Below are positions 17,690-25,252 of a stretch of DNA of 37,349 nucleotides, one piece after another; the stretch's first letter is position 1; each line of letters starts with the position of its first letter. Origin of the DNA: Comamonadaceae bacterium (GTDB lineage: Bacteria > Pseudomonadota > Gammaproteobacteria > Burkholderiales > Burkholderiaceae_C). The notes below the pieces were generated by a model, which searched no databases, was not told the DNA's origin, and worked only from the letters and a program-made list of their open reading frames with translations. The position numbers and the translations under genes are program-made. The DNA lies in contig BJGT01000017.1 in NCBI GenBank assembly GCA_014190675.1, forward strand, positions 1 through 37,349. The letters run 5' to 3'.

Positions 17690-18407
17690 ACTGAAATCTG
17701 TCGTCAAACGCTATGGCAGCAATACTGTGCTGCAAGACGTTGACCTGAATGTTGAGAAGGGCGAGATCATTGCCATCATCGGCCGCTCGGGTTCTGGCAA
17801 AAGCACCCTGCTGCGTTGCATCAATGGTCTGGAACCCGTGCAAGGCGGTGAGGTCTGGGCAGATGGGGTGGCCGTGCATGATGCCACCGCCAATTTACGC
17901 GAGCTGCGCGCGCGTGTCGGCATCGTGTTCCAAAGCTTCAACCTGTTCCCGCACCTGACGGTGGAGCGCAACATCACCCTGGGCCCGATGATCGTCAAGG
18001 GGGTGCCTGCCGCTGAGGCAGCCGCGTTGGCACGCGCTGCGCTGCGCAAGGTCGGCCTGGAGGAAAAAATCGGGGCCTACGCTGACGAGCTCTCTGGCGG
18101 GCAACAGCAGCGCGTGGCCATAGCACGTTCCCTGGCTATGGCACCGAGCCTGATGCTGTTTGATGAAATCACCTCAGCGCTCGACCCCGAACTGGTCGGC
18201 GAGGTGCTGCTGGTGCTCGAAGAAATGGCCCGCGAAGGCATGACCATGCTGCTCGTCACCCATGAAATGAGCTTTGCACGCCGAGTGGCACACCGGGTGG
18301 TCTTCATGCACCAAGGCAAGGTCTGGGAGCAGGCCCCGGCCAAAGAATTTTTTGCTGAGCCTAAGACCCCCGAATTGAAAAGCTTTCTGAGTGCCGTGCT
18401 GCACTAA
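17676..18407 (+). CDS. ABC transporter ATP-binding protein, polar amino acid type
   Basis: A 243-residue ATPase with Walker A GRSGSGKSTLL, Q-loop VFQSFNLFPHLTV, signature LSGGQQQRVAIARSLA, Walker B LMLFDEITSALDPELVGEV and the switch His in LVTHEMSFAR. This pattern is that of GlnQ/HisP-type proteins. Translation begins at GTG 17676 behind a strong GGAAAGGAAG site located inside the preceding permease gene. It energises uptake by the two permeases. Confidence 0.95.
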   Translation: MSFVELKSVVKRYGSNTVLQDVDLNVEKGEIIAIIGRSGSGKSTLLRCINGLEPVQGGEVWADGVAVHDATANLRELRARVGIVFQSFNLFPHLTVERNITLGPMIVKGVPAAEAAALARAALRKVGLEEKIGAYADELSGGQQQRVAIARSLAMAPSLMLFDEITSALDPELVGEVLLVLEEMAREGMTMLLVTHEMSFARRVAHRVVFMHQGKVWEQAPAKEFFAEPKTPELKSFLSAVLH

Positions 18408-18425
18408 TAAGTACGCCTCACCACA

Positions 18426-19589
18426 ATGTCCAAGCACGACTTCAGTATGGACGAGTTCGAGTCCCGCCGCAGCCGCGTCAGGGATGCGATGCAAGCGCAG
18501 GGGCTTGACTGGTTGGTGCTGTGCCACCCGGTCTCAATTCACTGGCTGACTGGCTCCGACGCCAAAAGTTACCAAGAGTTTCAGTGCTTGTTCATCTCGG
18601 CCGAGCCAGCGCCATTGGTGATTTTGACCCGCGAAGGGGAGCGTAATGAATTTGAGCAGGACGCCCTGGTGGACCAGGTCCACACCTTTGGCGGGGGCGA
18701 GAACGAGGATCCGATCGGCGCTTTCATGGCGCTGGGGGCAGCGCTAGGACTGCAACATGCGCGGGTTGGCTTGGAAGTGCCCGCCTATTACCTGCACCCG
18801 CACCACTACGTACGGCTGCAACAATGGCTTGGCGAGGCACTGGTGGCAGAGCCCAGCAATTTGGTTCATGACCTCAAACTGGTCAAATCGCAGGCCGAAC
18901 TTGCCTACATTCGACAAGCCAGCCGGACAGCCGATGCAGCCATGGCGGTATTTGCCGCGACTTTGCAGGTCGGACGCTCGGAGCTGGCGATGGCAGGCCA
19001 GGTCATGGCCTCCCTGTTATCCGCGAACAGCGGCTTAGCGGCTAGCCCCATCAATCTGGTTTCGGGCGAGAGATCCAGCTTCAGCCATGGTGCACCGACT
19101 GAAAGAGTGTTGCGTGATGGAGATTTCGGCAGCGTTGAATTTGGCGCCACACACCGCCGCTACACGGCGACTATCGGTCGCCAATTCAGCATCGGTCAGC
19201 CAACCCCGCGGATGCAGGAGCTTTATGCGCTTGTCCGCAGCGCCAGCGATGCCTGCATTGCAAAAATGCGCGACGGGGTGCCCGCGGCCGAGCCCCACGC
19301 TGCTGCCAAGGCTGTCATTGAGCAGGCTGGCATGGGCCCGTACCGGGTCCATACGTCGGGCTATGGACTCGGGCCGGGATTTCCGCCCAGCTGGGCTGAG
19401 CCTTTGCACCTGATTGGCGACAGCACATACACGCTGCGTGCGGGCATGGTAGTGACTGTCGAGCCGCCAATTTTTATCGGGACTGAAAGCTTGGGGGCAC
19501 GCCTGATAGACAACGTCCTGATCACCAAAAATGGGGCGCAATTGCTATCACGATACAGCCGCGATTTGATCGTGGTAGCTGATCAATGA
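18426..19589 (+). CDS. M24-family hydrolase resembling ectoine hydrolase (DoeA)/creatinase, metal ligands mostly lost
   Basis: A 387-residue creatinase/prolidase-fold protein: an N-terminal domain (about 1-150; LDWLVLCHPVSIHWLTG) and a C-terminal pita-bread domain. Of the five metal ligands of M24 peptidases, the two Asp are Glu238 and Thr249, the His is Tyr313 (SGYGLGPGFPPSWAE), Glu346 is kept, and the last Glu is Ile361. His221 (FSHGAP) lies where creatinase has its catalytic His. Creatinase and DoeA are metal-independent C-N hydrolases, and the GYxxGxxxPPxW pattern is DoeA-like. It therefore probably hydrolyses a cyclic amidine, guanidine or amide rather than a peptide. It lies 18 bp after the transporter ATPase. 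Confidence 0.75.
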   Translation: MSKHDFSMDEFESRRSRVRDAMQAQGLDWLVLCHPVSIHWLTGSDAKSYQEFQCLFISAEPAPLVILTREGERNEFEQDALVDQVHTFGGGENEDPIGAFMALGAALGLQHARVGLEVPAYYLHPHHYVRLQQWLGEALVAEPSNLVHDLKLVKSQAELAYIRQASRTADAAMAVFAATLQVGRSELAMAGQVMASLLSANSGLAASPINLVSGERSSFSHGAPTERVLRDGDFGSVEFGATHRRYTATIGRQFSIGQPTPRMQELYALVRSASDACIAKMRDGVPAAEPHAAAKAVIEQAGMGPYRVHTSGYGLGPGFPPSWAEPLHLIGDSTYTLRAGMVVTVEPPIFIGTESLGARLIDNVLITKNGAQLLSRYSRDLIVVADQ

Positions 19590-19591
19590 AA

Positions 19592-19613
19592 TTTGCCGTT
19601 ACTTCCCGGCAAA
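19592..19613 (+). repeat. Hairpin between the M24 gene and the binding-protein gene
   Basis: TTTGCCG (19592-19598) and CGGCAAA (19607-19613) form a 7-bp stem with an 8-base loop just after the M24 stop, with no T-run behind it. Such hairpins often protect mRNA ends or raise expression of the next gene relative to the previous one. A strong site (AGAGGAG) follows before the binding-protein start. Confidence 0.5.
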
Positions 19614-19680
19614 GCCGCACAGACCCGAATGGCGGGGCGGATAAGCAGGAAGACCTTTCATCTTTATAGAGGAGCTAATC

Positions 19681-20466
19681 ATGTTGAAGAAATGGATCCC
19701 CAATCTGGCCGCCGCCCTGCTCTGCCTTGGCCTGGTCAGCACCGCCAGGGCTGACCGCTTGCAAGAGGTCTTGACCGCAGGTGTGGTGCGCATTGGCGTG
19801 CCGCTGGATGTGCCGCCCTTTGGCTCGCAGAACGCCAACCGCGAGGCCGAAGGCTTTGACGTGGACATGGCCAATATGGTGGCCAAGGCCTTGGGGGTGA
19901 AGCTGGAACTGACCCAGATCACCGGCGCCAACCGGTTGCCCTTTTTGCTCACCGACAAAGTCGACGTGGTGATCTCTGTCATGGGACTCACACCAGAGCG
20001 CGCCAAGCAGATCATGTTCAGTGCGCCCTATGCCAACACATCGCTGGCGGTCTATGGGCCCAAAAGCATTGTGGTGAAGTCGGCGATGGATTTGGGCAAA
20101 TACAAGGTGGCGGCAGCCAAAGGCACTACCCAGGAGATGGCGCTTTCGCTGGCCAATCCCAAAGCCAATATCATGCGCACAGAAGATGACGCCACGGCCG
20201 CTTCGGCCTACCTGTCGGGCCAAGCGCAACTGTTCTCGACCAACAGCATTGTGGCCATCGATCTGGCGAAAAAGAATCCAAGCAAGGAATTCGACCTCAA
20301 GTTCACCATCCGAAACAGCCCGGCTCATATGGGCGTGAAGATGGGCGAGCACAGCTTGGTGCGCTGGCTAGACTCATTTATCTTCTTCAATACCCAGAAC
20401 ACCGAGCTCGACAAGCTGCACCAAAAATGGCTCAATCGCAAGATGGACGCGATGCCCTCACTGTGA
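19681..20466 (+). CDS. Periplasmic substrate-binding protein, family 3 (polar amino acid ABC transporter)
   Basis: A 261-residue secreted binding protein. A signal peptide (KK, then AAALLCLGLVSTARA) is likely cut after residue 24. The mature part begins DRLQEVLTAGVVRIGVPLDVPPFG and contains GFDVDMANMVAKALGV and PERAKQIMFSAPY, typical family 3 motifs. The gene has a good AGAGGAG site. It sits apart from the other transporter genes, after the M24 gene, but family and operon position make it the receptor of this transporter. The ligand is presumably the compound degraded by the surrounding enzymes. Confidence 0.93.
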   Translation: MLKKWIPNLAAALLCLGLVSTARADRLQEVLTAGVVRIGVPLDVPPFGSQNANREAEGFDVDMANMVAKALGVKLELTQITGANRLPFLLTDKVDVVISVMGLTPERAKQIMFSAPYANTSLAVYGPKSIVVKSAMDLGKYKVAAAKGTTQEMALSLANPKANIMRTEDDATAASAYLSGQAQLFSTNSIVAIDLAKKNPSKEFDLKFTIRNSPAHMGVKMGEHSLVRWLDSFIFFNTQNTELDKLHQKWLNRKMDAMPSL

Positions 20467-21254
20467 TGAAGAAAAATCTGGCGAGTGAACTCCGCTGGGA
20501 CCGTCTGACGGCCCCAGCGCTGCGCCTGGCGGCGCGTAAAAAAACCGTGGTCATCATTCCTTTGGGCGCCACCGAACAACACGGGCCGCACCTGCCAACC
20601 CAAGTTGACTGGCGACTCGCGTACGAGGTCTCGCTGCGTGCGGCGAGCCAGATGCACAGGCCTTTCAGCGCTCTGGTCACGCCGGCAATCCCGTTTGGCA
20701 TGTCCGAGCACCACATGTCGCTCGGCGGCACCTTGACCCTCAACTATGCGGCCATGGCCGCAGTGGTCGGCTGCATTGTGAAGTCAGTGGCCCGACATGG
20801 TTTTCGCCGAATCTTCGTGATGAACGGTCATGGTGGCAATATTGCTGCGCTGGAGACCATCATCACCGAGTTGACGGTGGAACTGCAACTGCCCTTGGCC
20901 GCAGGCACCTACTGGCATATTGCCGAAGCATCCATCGCCAGCATCCTGACGCAGCAGGACCGGGTTCTGCACGCCTGTGAGGCAGAAACCTCCATGCTGC
21001 AAGCCCTCTCGCCAGAGACGGTCAAGCCGCTGAAGAAGTCGTTCCGGACGCCGCTGATACCGGGTTTGTCAGCCATCGCCGGTGTGAACCCAGGTATCTA
21101 CCGTTGGCAGCAACTGGGCACGCGATCACCCCTGGGGCTGATCGGCGAAGCCTGGGCCGCCAGCCCTGAAAAAGGGCAGCGACTGCTGAAAGCCATCTCC
21201 AGTGACGTGGCTAAGGCCTTGTCAGAACCGGCGCTGTGGGATGCCCCCATTTAG
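20466..21254 (+). CDS. Creatininase-family amidohydrolase
   Basis: A 262-residue member of the creatininase family, metal-dependent enzymes that open cyclic amides (creatininase) or act on other small amides. The metal and catalytic residues are present: Glu37 and His39 in GATEQHGPHLP, Asp48 (QVDW), His122 in NGHGGN and the Glu-rich HACEAETS motif near residues 169-176. The start chosen is the ATG at 20466, which overlaps the binding-protein stop by one base (TGATG). An in-frame ATG at 20427 lies inside the preceding gene. Its place among a DoeA-like and a DoeB-like gene suggests ring opening or amide cleavage in the same pathway. The substrate is unknown. Confidence 0.85.
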   Translation: MKKNLASELRWDRLTAPALRLAARKKTVVIIPLGATEQHGPHLPTQVDWRLAYEVSLRAASQMHRPFSALVTPAIPFGMSEHHMSLGGTLTLNYAAMAAVVGCIVKSVARHGFRRIFVMNGHGGNIAALETIITELTVELQLPLAAGTYWHIAEASIASILTQQDRVLHACEAETSMLQALSPETVKPLKKSFRTPLIPGLSAIAGVNPGIYRWQQLGTRSPLGLIGEAWAASPEKGQRLLKAISSDVAKALSEPALWDAPI

Positions 21255-21271
21255 ACCATGAAGACATCACT

Positions 21272-22282
21272 ATGAGCACAACCGTATTCAGCGACATTGA
21301 CTGGGACCAAGACGGCAAGCAGGTAGGTACGCTACACCTGCCCCACTCGCCCGATGACGACGCCTGGGGCGTGATCCCCTTCCCCGCCGCCTCCATCAAA
21401 AACGGCCAGGGGCCGGTGGTGGTGGTCTCGGGCGCTGTTCATGGTGATGAGTACGAGGGGCCGGTGGTCATTGCGGAATTGATGCGACAGATCCAGGCGA
21501 GTGAGGTCGCCGGACAGTTGATTTTGCTGCCCAGTTTCAACGCGCCAGCCCTGAAAGCCGGGCGCCGCACCTCGCCGATCGACCACCTCAACCTGAACCG
21601 TGTCTTCCCCGGCGACGACCACGGTTTGCCGACCCAGCAAATCGCCCGCTATGTGGCCGACCATATCTTCAGCCGGGCAGATGTTTACCTCGACTTGCAT
21701 GCCGGTGGCCGCACGCTGTTTATCCAGCCCAGCGCCCACGTGGTCATGACCGAAGGCATGGCGCCCGACCTGATTCAGGCCAACGCCCGCCTGGCTGAGG
21801 CGTTTGGGGTTGGCATCACGGTGCAGACCAGCAACATGGGCGACTACCGCACCTCGGCCGGCTACACCAGCATCAAAGGCATCCCGACCCTGGCAGCTGA
21901 GATGGGCATGGGTGGCTGGGTCACCGGCGACTCGGTCCGCGCCACGCGCGAGGCCACACACCGGGTGCTCAAACACACCGGCGTATTGCCACACATCGCC
22001 ACCGTGCCCGGTGAAAAAACACGCTGGACCCGCATCAACGGCGGCAAGGCCTATGTGTTTGCGCCAATGGACGGTTACTTTGAGCGCCGCTTTGCACTGG
22101 GCGAGCACATTCAGGCAGGCCAACTCGCCGGTCTGATGCACGCCCTGAACCGTCCCAACCTTGAGCCTGAGCCTGTGTACTTCCAGTCCGGCGGAACACT
22201 GTACGCCCATGGGCTGATTGGCCATGTGCGTGCCGGCCAAAACCTGGCGGTACTGGTGGAAGACGTGGCTGCACCGCTATAA
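21272..22282 (+). CDS. DoeB-like deacylase (succinylglutamate desuccinylase/aspartoacylase family)
   Basis: A 336-residue zinc carboxypeptidase-fold protein of the AstE/AspA family, close in layout to DoeB/EutE, which removes acetyl from N-alpha-acetyl-diaminobutyrate in ectoine breakdown. WDQDGKQVGTLHLPHS near the start resembles DoeB. Zinc ligands are His57 and Glu60 (GAVHGDEYEGP) and His143 (YLDLHAGG), and the NLNRVFPG motif near residues 107-114 binds the substrate carboxylate. I use the ATG at 21272, 17 bp after the creatininase-family stop. It probably removes an acyl group from an amino-acid-like intermediate. Confidence 0.82.
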   Translation: MSTTVFSDIDWDQDGKQVGTLHLPHSPDDDAWGVIPFPAASIKNGQGPVVVVSGAVHGDEYEGPVVIAELMRQIQASEVAGQLILLPSFNAPALKAGRRTSPIDHLNLNRVFPGDDHGLPTQQIARYVADHIFSRADVYLDLHAGGRTLFIQPSAHVVMTEGMAPDLIQANARLAEAFGVGITVQTSNMGDYRTSAGYTSIKGIPTLAAEMGMGGWVTGDSVRATREATHRVLKHTGVLPHIATVPGEKTRWTRINGGKAYVFAPMDGYFERRFALGEHIQAGQLAGLMHALNRPNLEPEPVYFQSGGTLYAHGLIGHVRAGQNLAVLVEDVAAPL

Positions 22283-22285
22283 ATC

Positions 22286-23434
22286 ATGCTGACCGCCGAG
22301 TCCCGCGCGCGCGACTTCCCCAGTCTGGCTGGGATGCACTACCTCAACAGCGCAGCAGAGAGCATTCCGCCGCTGTGCGTGCAGGATGCGCTGCAGGCCT
22401 ATTGGCAGGACAAGCAGCAGGGCATGCGCGGGCGCGACGGCCACTTTGCCGTGATGGCGCAGTGTCGCGAGATCAGCGCGCAGTGGTTGGGACTCACGCC
22501 TGAGGAGGTGTCATTCTGTTCGTGCAGTGCCGAAGCCTACAACCTGCTCGCCAGTGCCCTGAATCTGCGACACGCGGACGAGGTGGTGGTCAGCGACCTT
22601 GACTTTCCCTCTGGCGCAACGCCTTGGCTGGCAGCGCCCACGCGGCCAAAAGTCAAGGTATGGCGATCGCGCTCAGGCGGGCTGGACGCCACTGACCTGT
22701 TGCCGCTGCTCAATCACAAGACCCGCCTGGTGCAGGTCTCGCTGATCAGCTTTTACAACGGCTTTAGACTGGACTGGCAACCCTTTCATGATGCGGTGCG
22801 GCAGTTGGCGCCACACGCGCTGATTTCGGTCGACGTCACACAGGCGCTGGGGCGGGTCGCGCTGGACTGCATCGGTGCAGACTGCATCATTTCCAGCACC
22901 CACAAGTGGGTGCTGGGCCTGCACGGCGGCTGCATTGTCGGTATTCCTGAGTCCCAGGCTGCCCAGCTGACCACGCGGGCAGGCGGCTGGTTTCAACTCA
23001 GCAACGCCTTCGACGCTGACCGCTTTGAGCGGCTCAGCACCAAGACTGGAGCCGCCAGTTGGTCAGTGGGCATGCCCAACTTTGCGGCCATCTACGCGCT
23101 TAACGCCGGTCTGCGCTACCTGGGCGTCATTGGGGTGGAAGCCGTGACCCGGGTGGCTGACCCACTGACCCAAGCGCTGCACGCTGGCCTGTTGGCGCGG
23201 GGCATATCACCCATGGCGCCGCGACGGCAACCCACCGATTCCGGCATTGTGGCGTTTCAGCACCCGCGCAGCGACGCGATTCACGCCGCCCTTCAAGCCG
23301 AGAACATCCATGTGATGCACCAAGCCGGCCGCCTTCGCGTGGCCGTGCACGGGTACAACACCGAGGCCGACATCACCCACTTCTTGAGCACACTGGACCG
23401 CGCACTGCACGGGCCAGCAGGGGACATGCCATGA
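22286..23434 (+). CDS. Class V aminotransferase-fold PLP enzyme
   Basis: A 382-residue fold-type I PLP enzyme of the class V group (cysteine desulfurase, kynureninase, isopenicillin epimerase and serine aminotransferase relatives). The cofactor Lys is Lys207 in SSTHKWVLGLHGG, and Asp183 with Gln186 in SVDVTQALG hold the pyridine ring. There is no desulfurase Cys loop that I can recognise, so desulfuration is unlikely. It starts 3 bp after the DoeB-like stop and its end overlaps the next gene by 4 bp (ATGA). It likely deaminates, transaminates or beta-cleaves the amino acid released by the upstream hydrolases. Confidence 0.82.
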   Translation: MLTAESRARDFPSLAGMHYLNSAAESIPPLCVQDALQAYWQDKQQGMRGRDGHFAVMAQCREISAQWLGLTPEEVSFCSCSAEAYNLLASALNLRHADEVVVSDLDFPSGATPWLAAPTRPKVKVWRSRSGGLDATDLLPLLNHKTRLVQVSLISFYNGFRLDWQPFHDAVRQLAPHALISVDVTQALGRVALDCIGADCIISSTHKWVLGLHGGCIVGIPESQAAQLTTRAGGWFQLSNAFDADRFERLSTKTGAASWSVGMPNFAAIYALNAGLRYLGVIGVEAVTRVADPLTQALHAGLLARGISPMAPRRQPTDSGIVAFQHPRSDAIHAALQAENIHVMHQAGRLRVAVHGYNTEADITHFLSTLDRALHGPAGDMP

Positions 23435-24189
23435 CCGCTAGCACCATTGATTTTCCACCCGGGGGCTACCGCTACATACCCGGTGTATTCCAGTATGCCG
23501 GCGGCGTGGCCGCCCTGCCCGGCTGGCGCATTGAGCGCGCCCGCTTCATGACGCCGGTACCGCTGGCAGCGGGTTTTGAGCGCATTGCCGGCTTTTTGCA
23601 GGCGGCCGGACGACCTTTGACTGCTTTTTGCGCCTGCGAGCTGCAGTCGCCCGCGCCCTTCACCGAAGATGGCTTCAAAGCGTTCAACGAGGTCTATGTC
23701 GGCACACTGGCGCGCTGGGGCATTTACCAGCAGGGCGTCAACCCGGTAGCCCGTGCCAACACTTGCCCAGCCATAGCGCCACCAGACGGACCGGCCTTTC
23801 ATGCTTTTTGCTACACCGTGCCAGCGACTGATGCAGCGCCCAGCTTTGTGGTGGCGGGCAGCGGCGAAGCGCCGGAGGGCAAGGGCAACTACCGTGACCA
23901 CATCATTGCCCTGGGCGACACCAGCCCAGATGGACTGCGCCGCAAGGCGGTGTGGGTGCTGGGCGAAATGGAACGTCGAATGACTGCGCTGGGCGGCAGT
24001 TGGCAGAGCACCACAGCGGTGCAGGCCTACACAGTGCATGACCTTTACCCATTCCTAGCGGACGAGATCGGGCGGCGCGGCGCCCTGCGGCAAGGGTTGA
24101 CCTGGCACCTCAACCGCCCACCGGTGCAGGGCATTGAGTTCGAGATGGACTGCCGGGCGGTGGCCGTGGAACACATGCTCGCAGCTTGA
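23431..24189 (+). CDS. Rid/YjgF-superfamily protein, long form (CnbZ-like)
   Basis: A 252-residue protein. The C-terminal half (KAVWVLGEMERRMTALGG, TTAVQAYTVHDLYPFLADEI) has the layout of RidA/RutC-fold proteins, while the N-terminal half (AAGFERIAGFLQAAGRP, CACELQSPAPFTEDGFKAFN) looks like a degenerate second copy. The overall form resembles the 2-aminomuconate-deaminase-like group typified by CnbZ, as far as I recall. Rid proteins hydrolyse reactive enamines and imines made by PLP enzymes. The 4-bp overlap with the class V PLP gene fits that job exactly. The substrate is unknown. Confidence 0.65.
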   Translation: MTASTIDFPPGGYRYIPGVFQYAGGVAALPGWRIERARFMTPVPLAAGFERIAGFLQAAGRPLTAFCACELQSPAPFTEDGFKAFNEVYVGTLARWGIYQQGVNPVARANTCPAIAPPDGPAFHAFCYTVPATDAAPSFVVAGSGEAPEGKGNYRDHIIALGDTSPDGLRRKAVWVLGEMERRMTALGGSWQSTTAVQAYTVHDLYPFLADEIGRRGALRQGLTWHLNRPPVQGIEFEMDCRAVAVEHMLAA

Positions 24190-24197
24190 AACCGGAG

Positions 24198-24215
24198 TCT
24201 GGCCAGCCGGCCAGA
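24198..24215 (+). repeat. Hairpin at the end of the catabolic operon
   Basis: TCTGGCC (24198-24204) and GGCCAGA (24209-24215) pair around AGCC, nine bases after the Rid-like stop. No T-run follows, but the position suggests an operon-end stem. TAAAAT at 24219-24224 could be a -10 element for trhO with an almost leaderless start. Confidence 0.4.
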
Positions 24216-24231
24216 TCCTAAAATCTGGCTC

Positions 24232-25197
24232 ATGCCCGCCTACCTGACTGCCGCTTTTTACAAATTTGTTGACCTGCCCGATGCCGCACAGCTCAAGGCA
24301 CCGCTGCTGACCTGTTGTGAGCGCCATGCGGTCAAGGGCCTGATCCTGCTGGCAAGCGAGGGCATCAACAGCACCATTGCTGGCCCGGCCGAAGGTGTGC
24401 AGGCCGTGCTGGCCTATCTGCGCCAGGATCCCCGTCTGGCTGACCTGCAGCACAAGGAAGCCTGGTCTGAGCGGGCGCCCTTCTACCGAATGAAGGTCCG
24501 CCTCAAAAAGGAAATCGTCACGCTCGGGGTTCCCGGCGTCAGCCCGACCCGCCTGGCAGGCACCTATGTCAAGCCGCAAGACTGGAACGCACTGCTCAGC
24601 GACCCGGCGCTGGTGCTGGTGGACACCCGCAACGACTACGAAGTGGCCTTGGGCAGCTTTACCGGGGCGATTGACCCGCGTCTCAAGCGTTTTGCCGATT
24701 TACCGCAGTGGGTGGCGCAGTCAGAGGCGTTGAATCCGGCCGGCCCGAAGCCCAAGGTGGCGATGTTTTGCACCGGCGGCATCCGCTGCGAAAAATCTAC
24801 TGCGCTGCTGCGGGCGCAGGGGTTCGATGAGGTCTACCACCTCGAAGGCGGCATCCTCAAATACCTCGAAACCGTGCCGCCCGAACACAGCCTGTGGCAG
24901 GGCGAATGCTTTGTGTTTGACGAGCGGGTCTCAGTCGGCCACGGGCTGCAGACCGGCCCCCATGGCCTGTGCCGGGCCTGCCGGCGCCCACTTATTGCCG
25001 GCGACCAAGCCTCACTGCACTTTGAGGCTGGCGTGAGCTGCCCCCAATGCGCTGACCACACCAGCGAGGCGCAAAAAAACAGCGCGCGCGAGCGCCAGCG
25101 TCAATGGGAACTGGCCAAATCACGCCAGCAGATCCACATCGGGGCGCAGTTGGCTCTCTCAGCCAGACCCCCAAGCCAGCCACTGGCAGACAGCTGA
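24232..25197 (+). CDS. trhO: tRNA uridine(34) hydroxylase TrhO (rhodanese-like)
   Basis: A 321-residue protein of the YceA/TrhO family, which makes 5-hydroxyuridine at position 34 of tRNA in an oxygen-dependent way. The N-terminal acylphosphatase-like domain (about 1-100; FYKFVDLPD, GLILLASEGINSTIAG, FYRMKVRLKKEIVTLG) is followed by a rhodanese domain with catalytic Cys180 in FCTGGIRCEKST, and by a C-terminal Cys-rich part (FDERVSVGHGL, CRACRRP, CPQC). It lies 42 bp behind the catabolic operon but is a housekeeping gene. Its end converges with the nitronate monooxygenase-like gene. Confidence 0.95.
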   Translation: MPAYLTAAFYKFVDLPDAAQLKAPLLTCCERHAVKGLILLASEGINSTIAGPAEGVQAVLAYLRQDPRLADLQHKEAWSERAPFYRMKVRLKKEIVTLGVPGVSPTRLAGTYVKPQDWNALLSDPALVLVDTRNDYEVALGSFTGAIDPRLKRFADLPQWVAQSEALNPAGPKPKVAMFCTGGIRCEKSTALLRAQGFDEVYHLEGGILKYLETVPPEHSLWQGECFVFDERVSVGHGLQTGPHGLCRACRRPLIAGDQASLHFEAGVSCPQCADHTSEAQKNSARERQRQWELAKSRQQIHIGAQLALSARPPSQPLADS

Positions 25198-25252
25198 AAA
25201 GGCAAAGCCGGCATGCATTCCTTCTCAAAGCCGGAGGTGGCAGCAGGGGAGC

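Noticed and set aside
22286..23434. Cysteine desulfurase (SufS/IscS) for the class V PLP enzyme
   Set aside because: No desulfurase Cys loop is evident and there are no Fe-S assembly genes nearby.
15385..24189. Simple assignment of the cluster as the ectoine degradation operon
   Set aside because: Only the DoeA-like and DoeB-like genes and the transporter type agree; DoeC, DoeD, EutB, EutC and the usual regulators are missing, and extra enzyme families are present.
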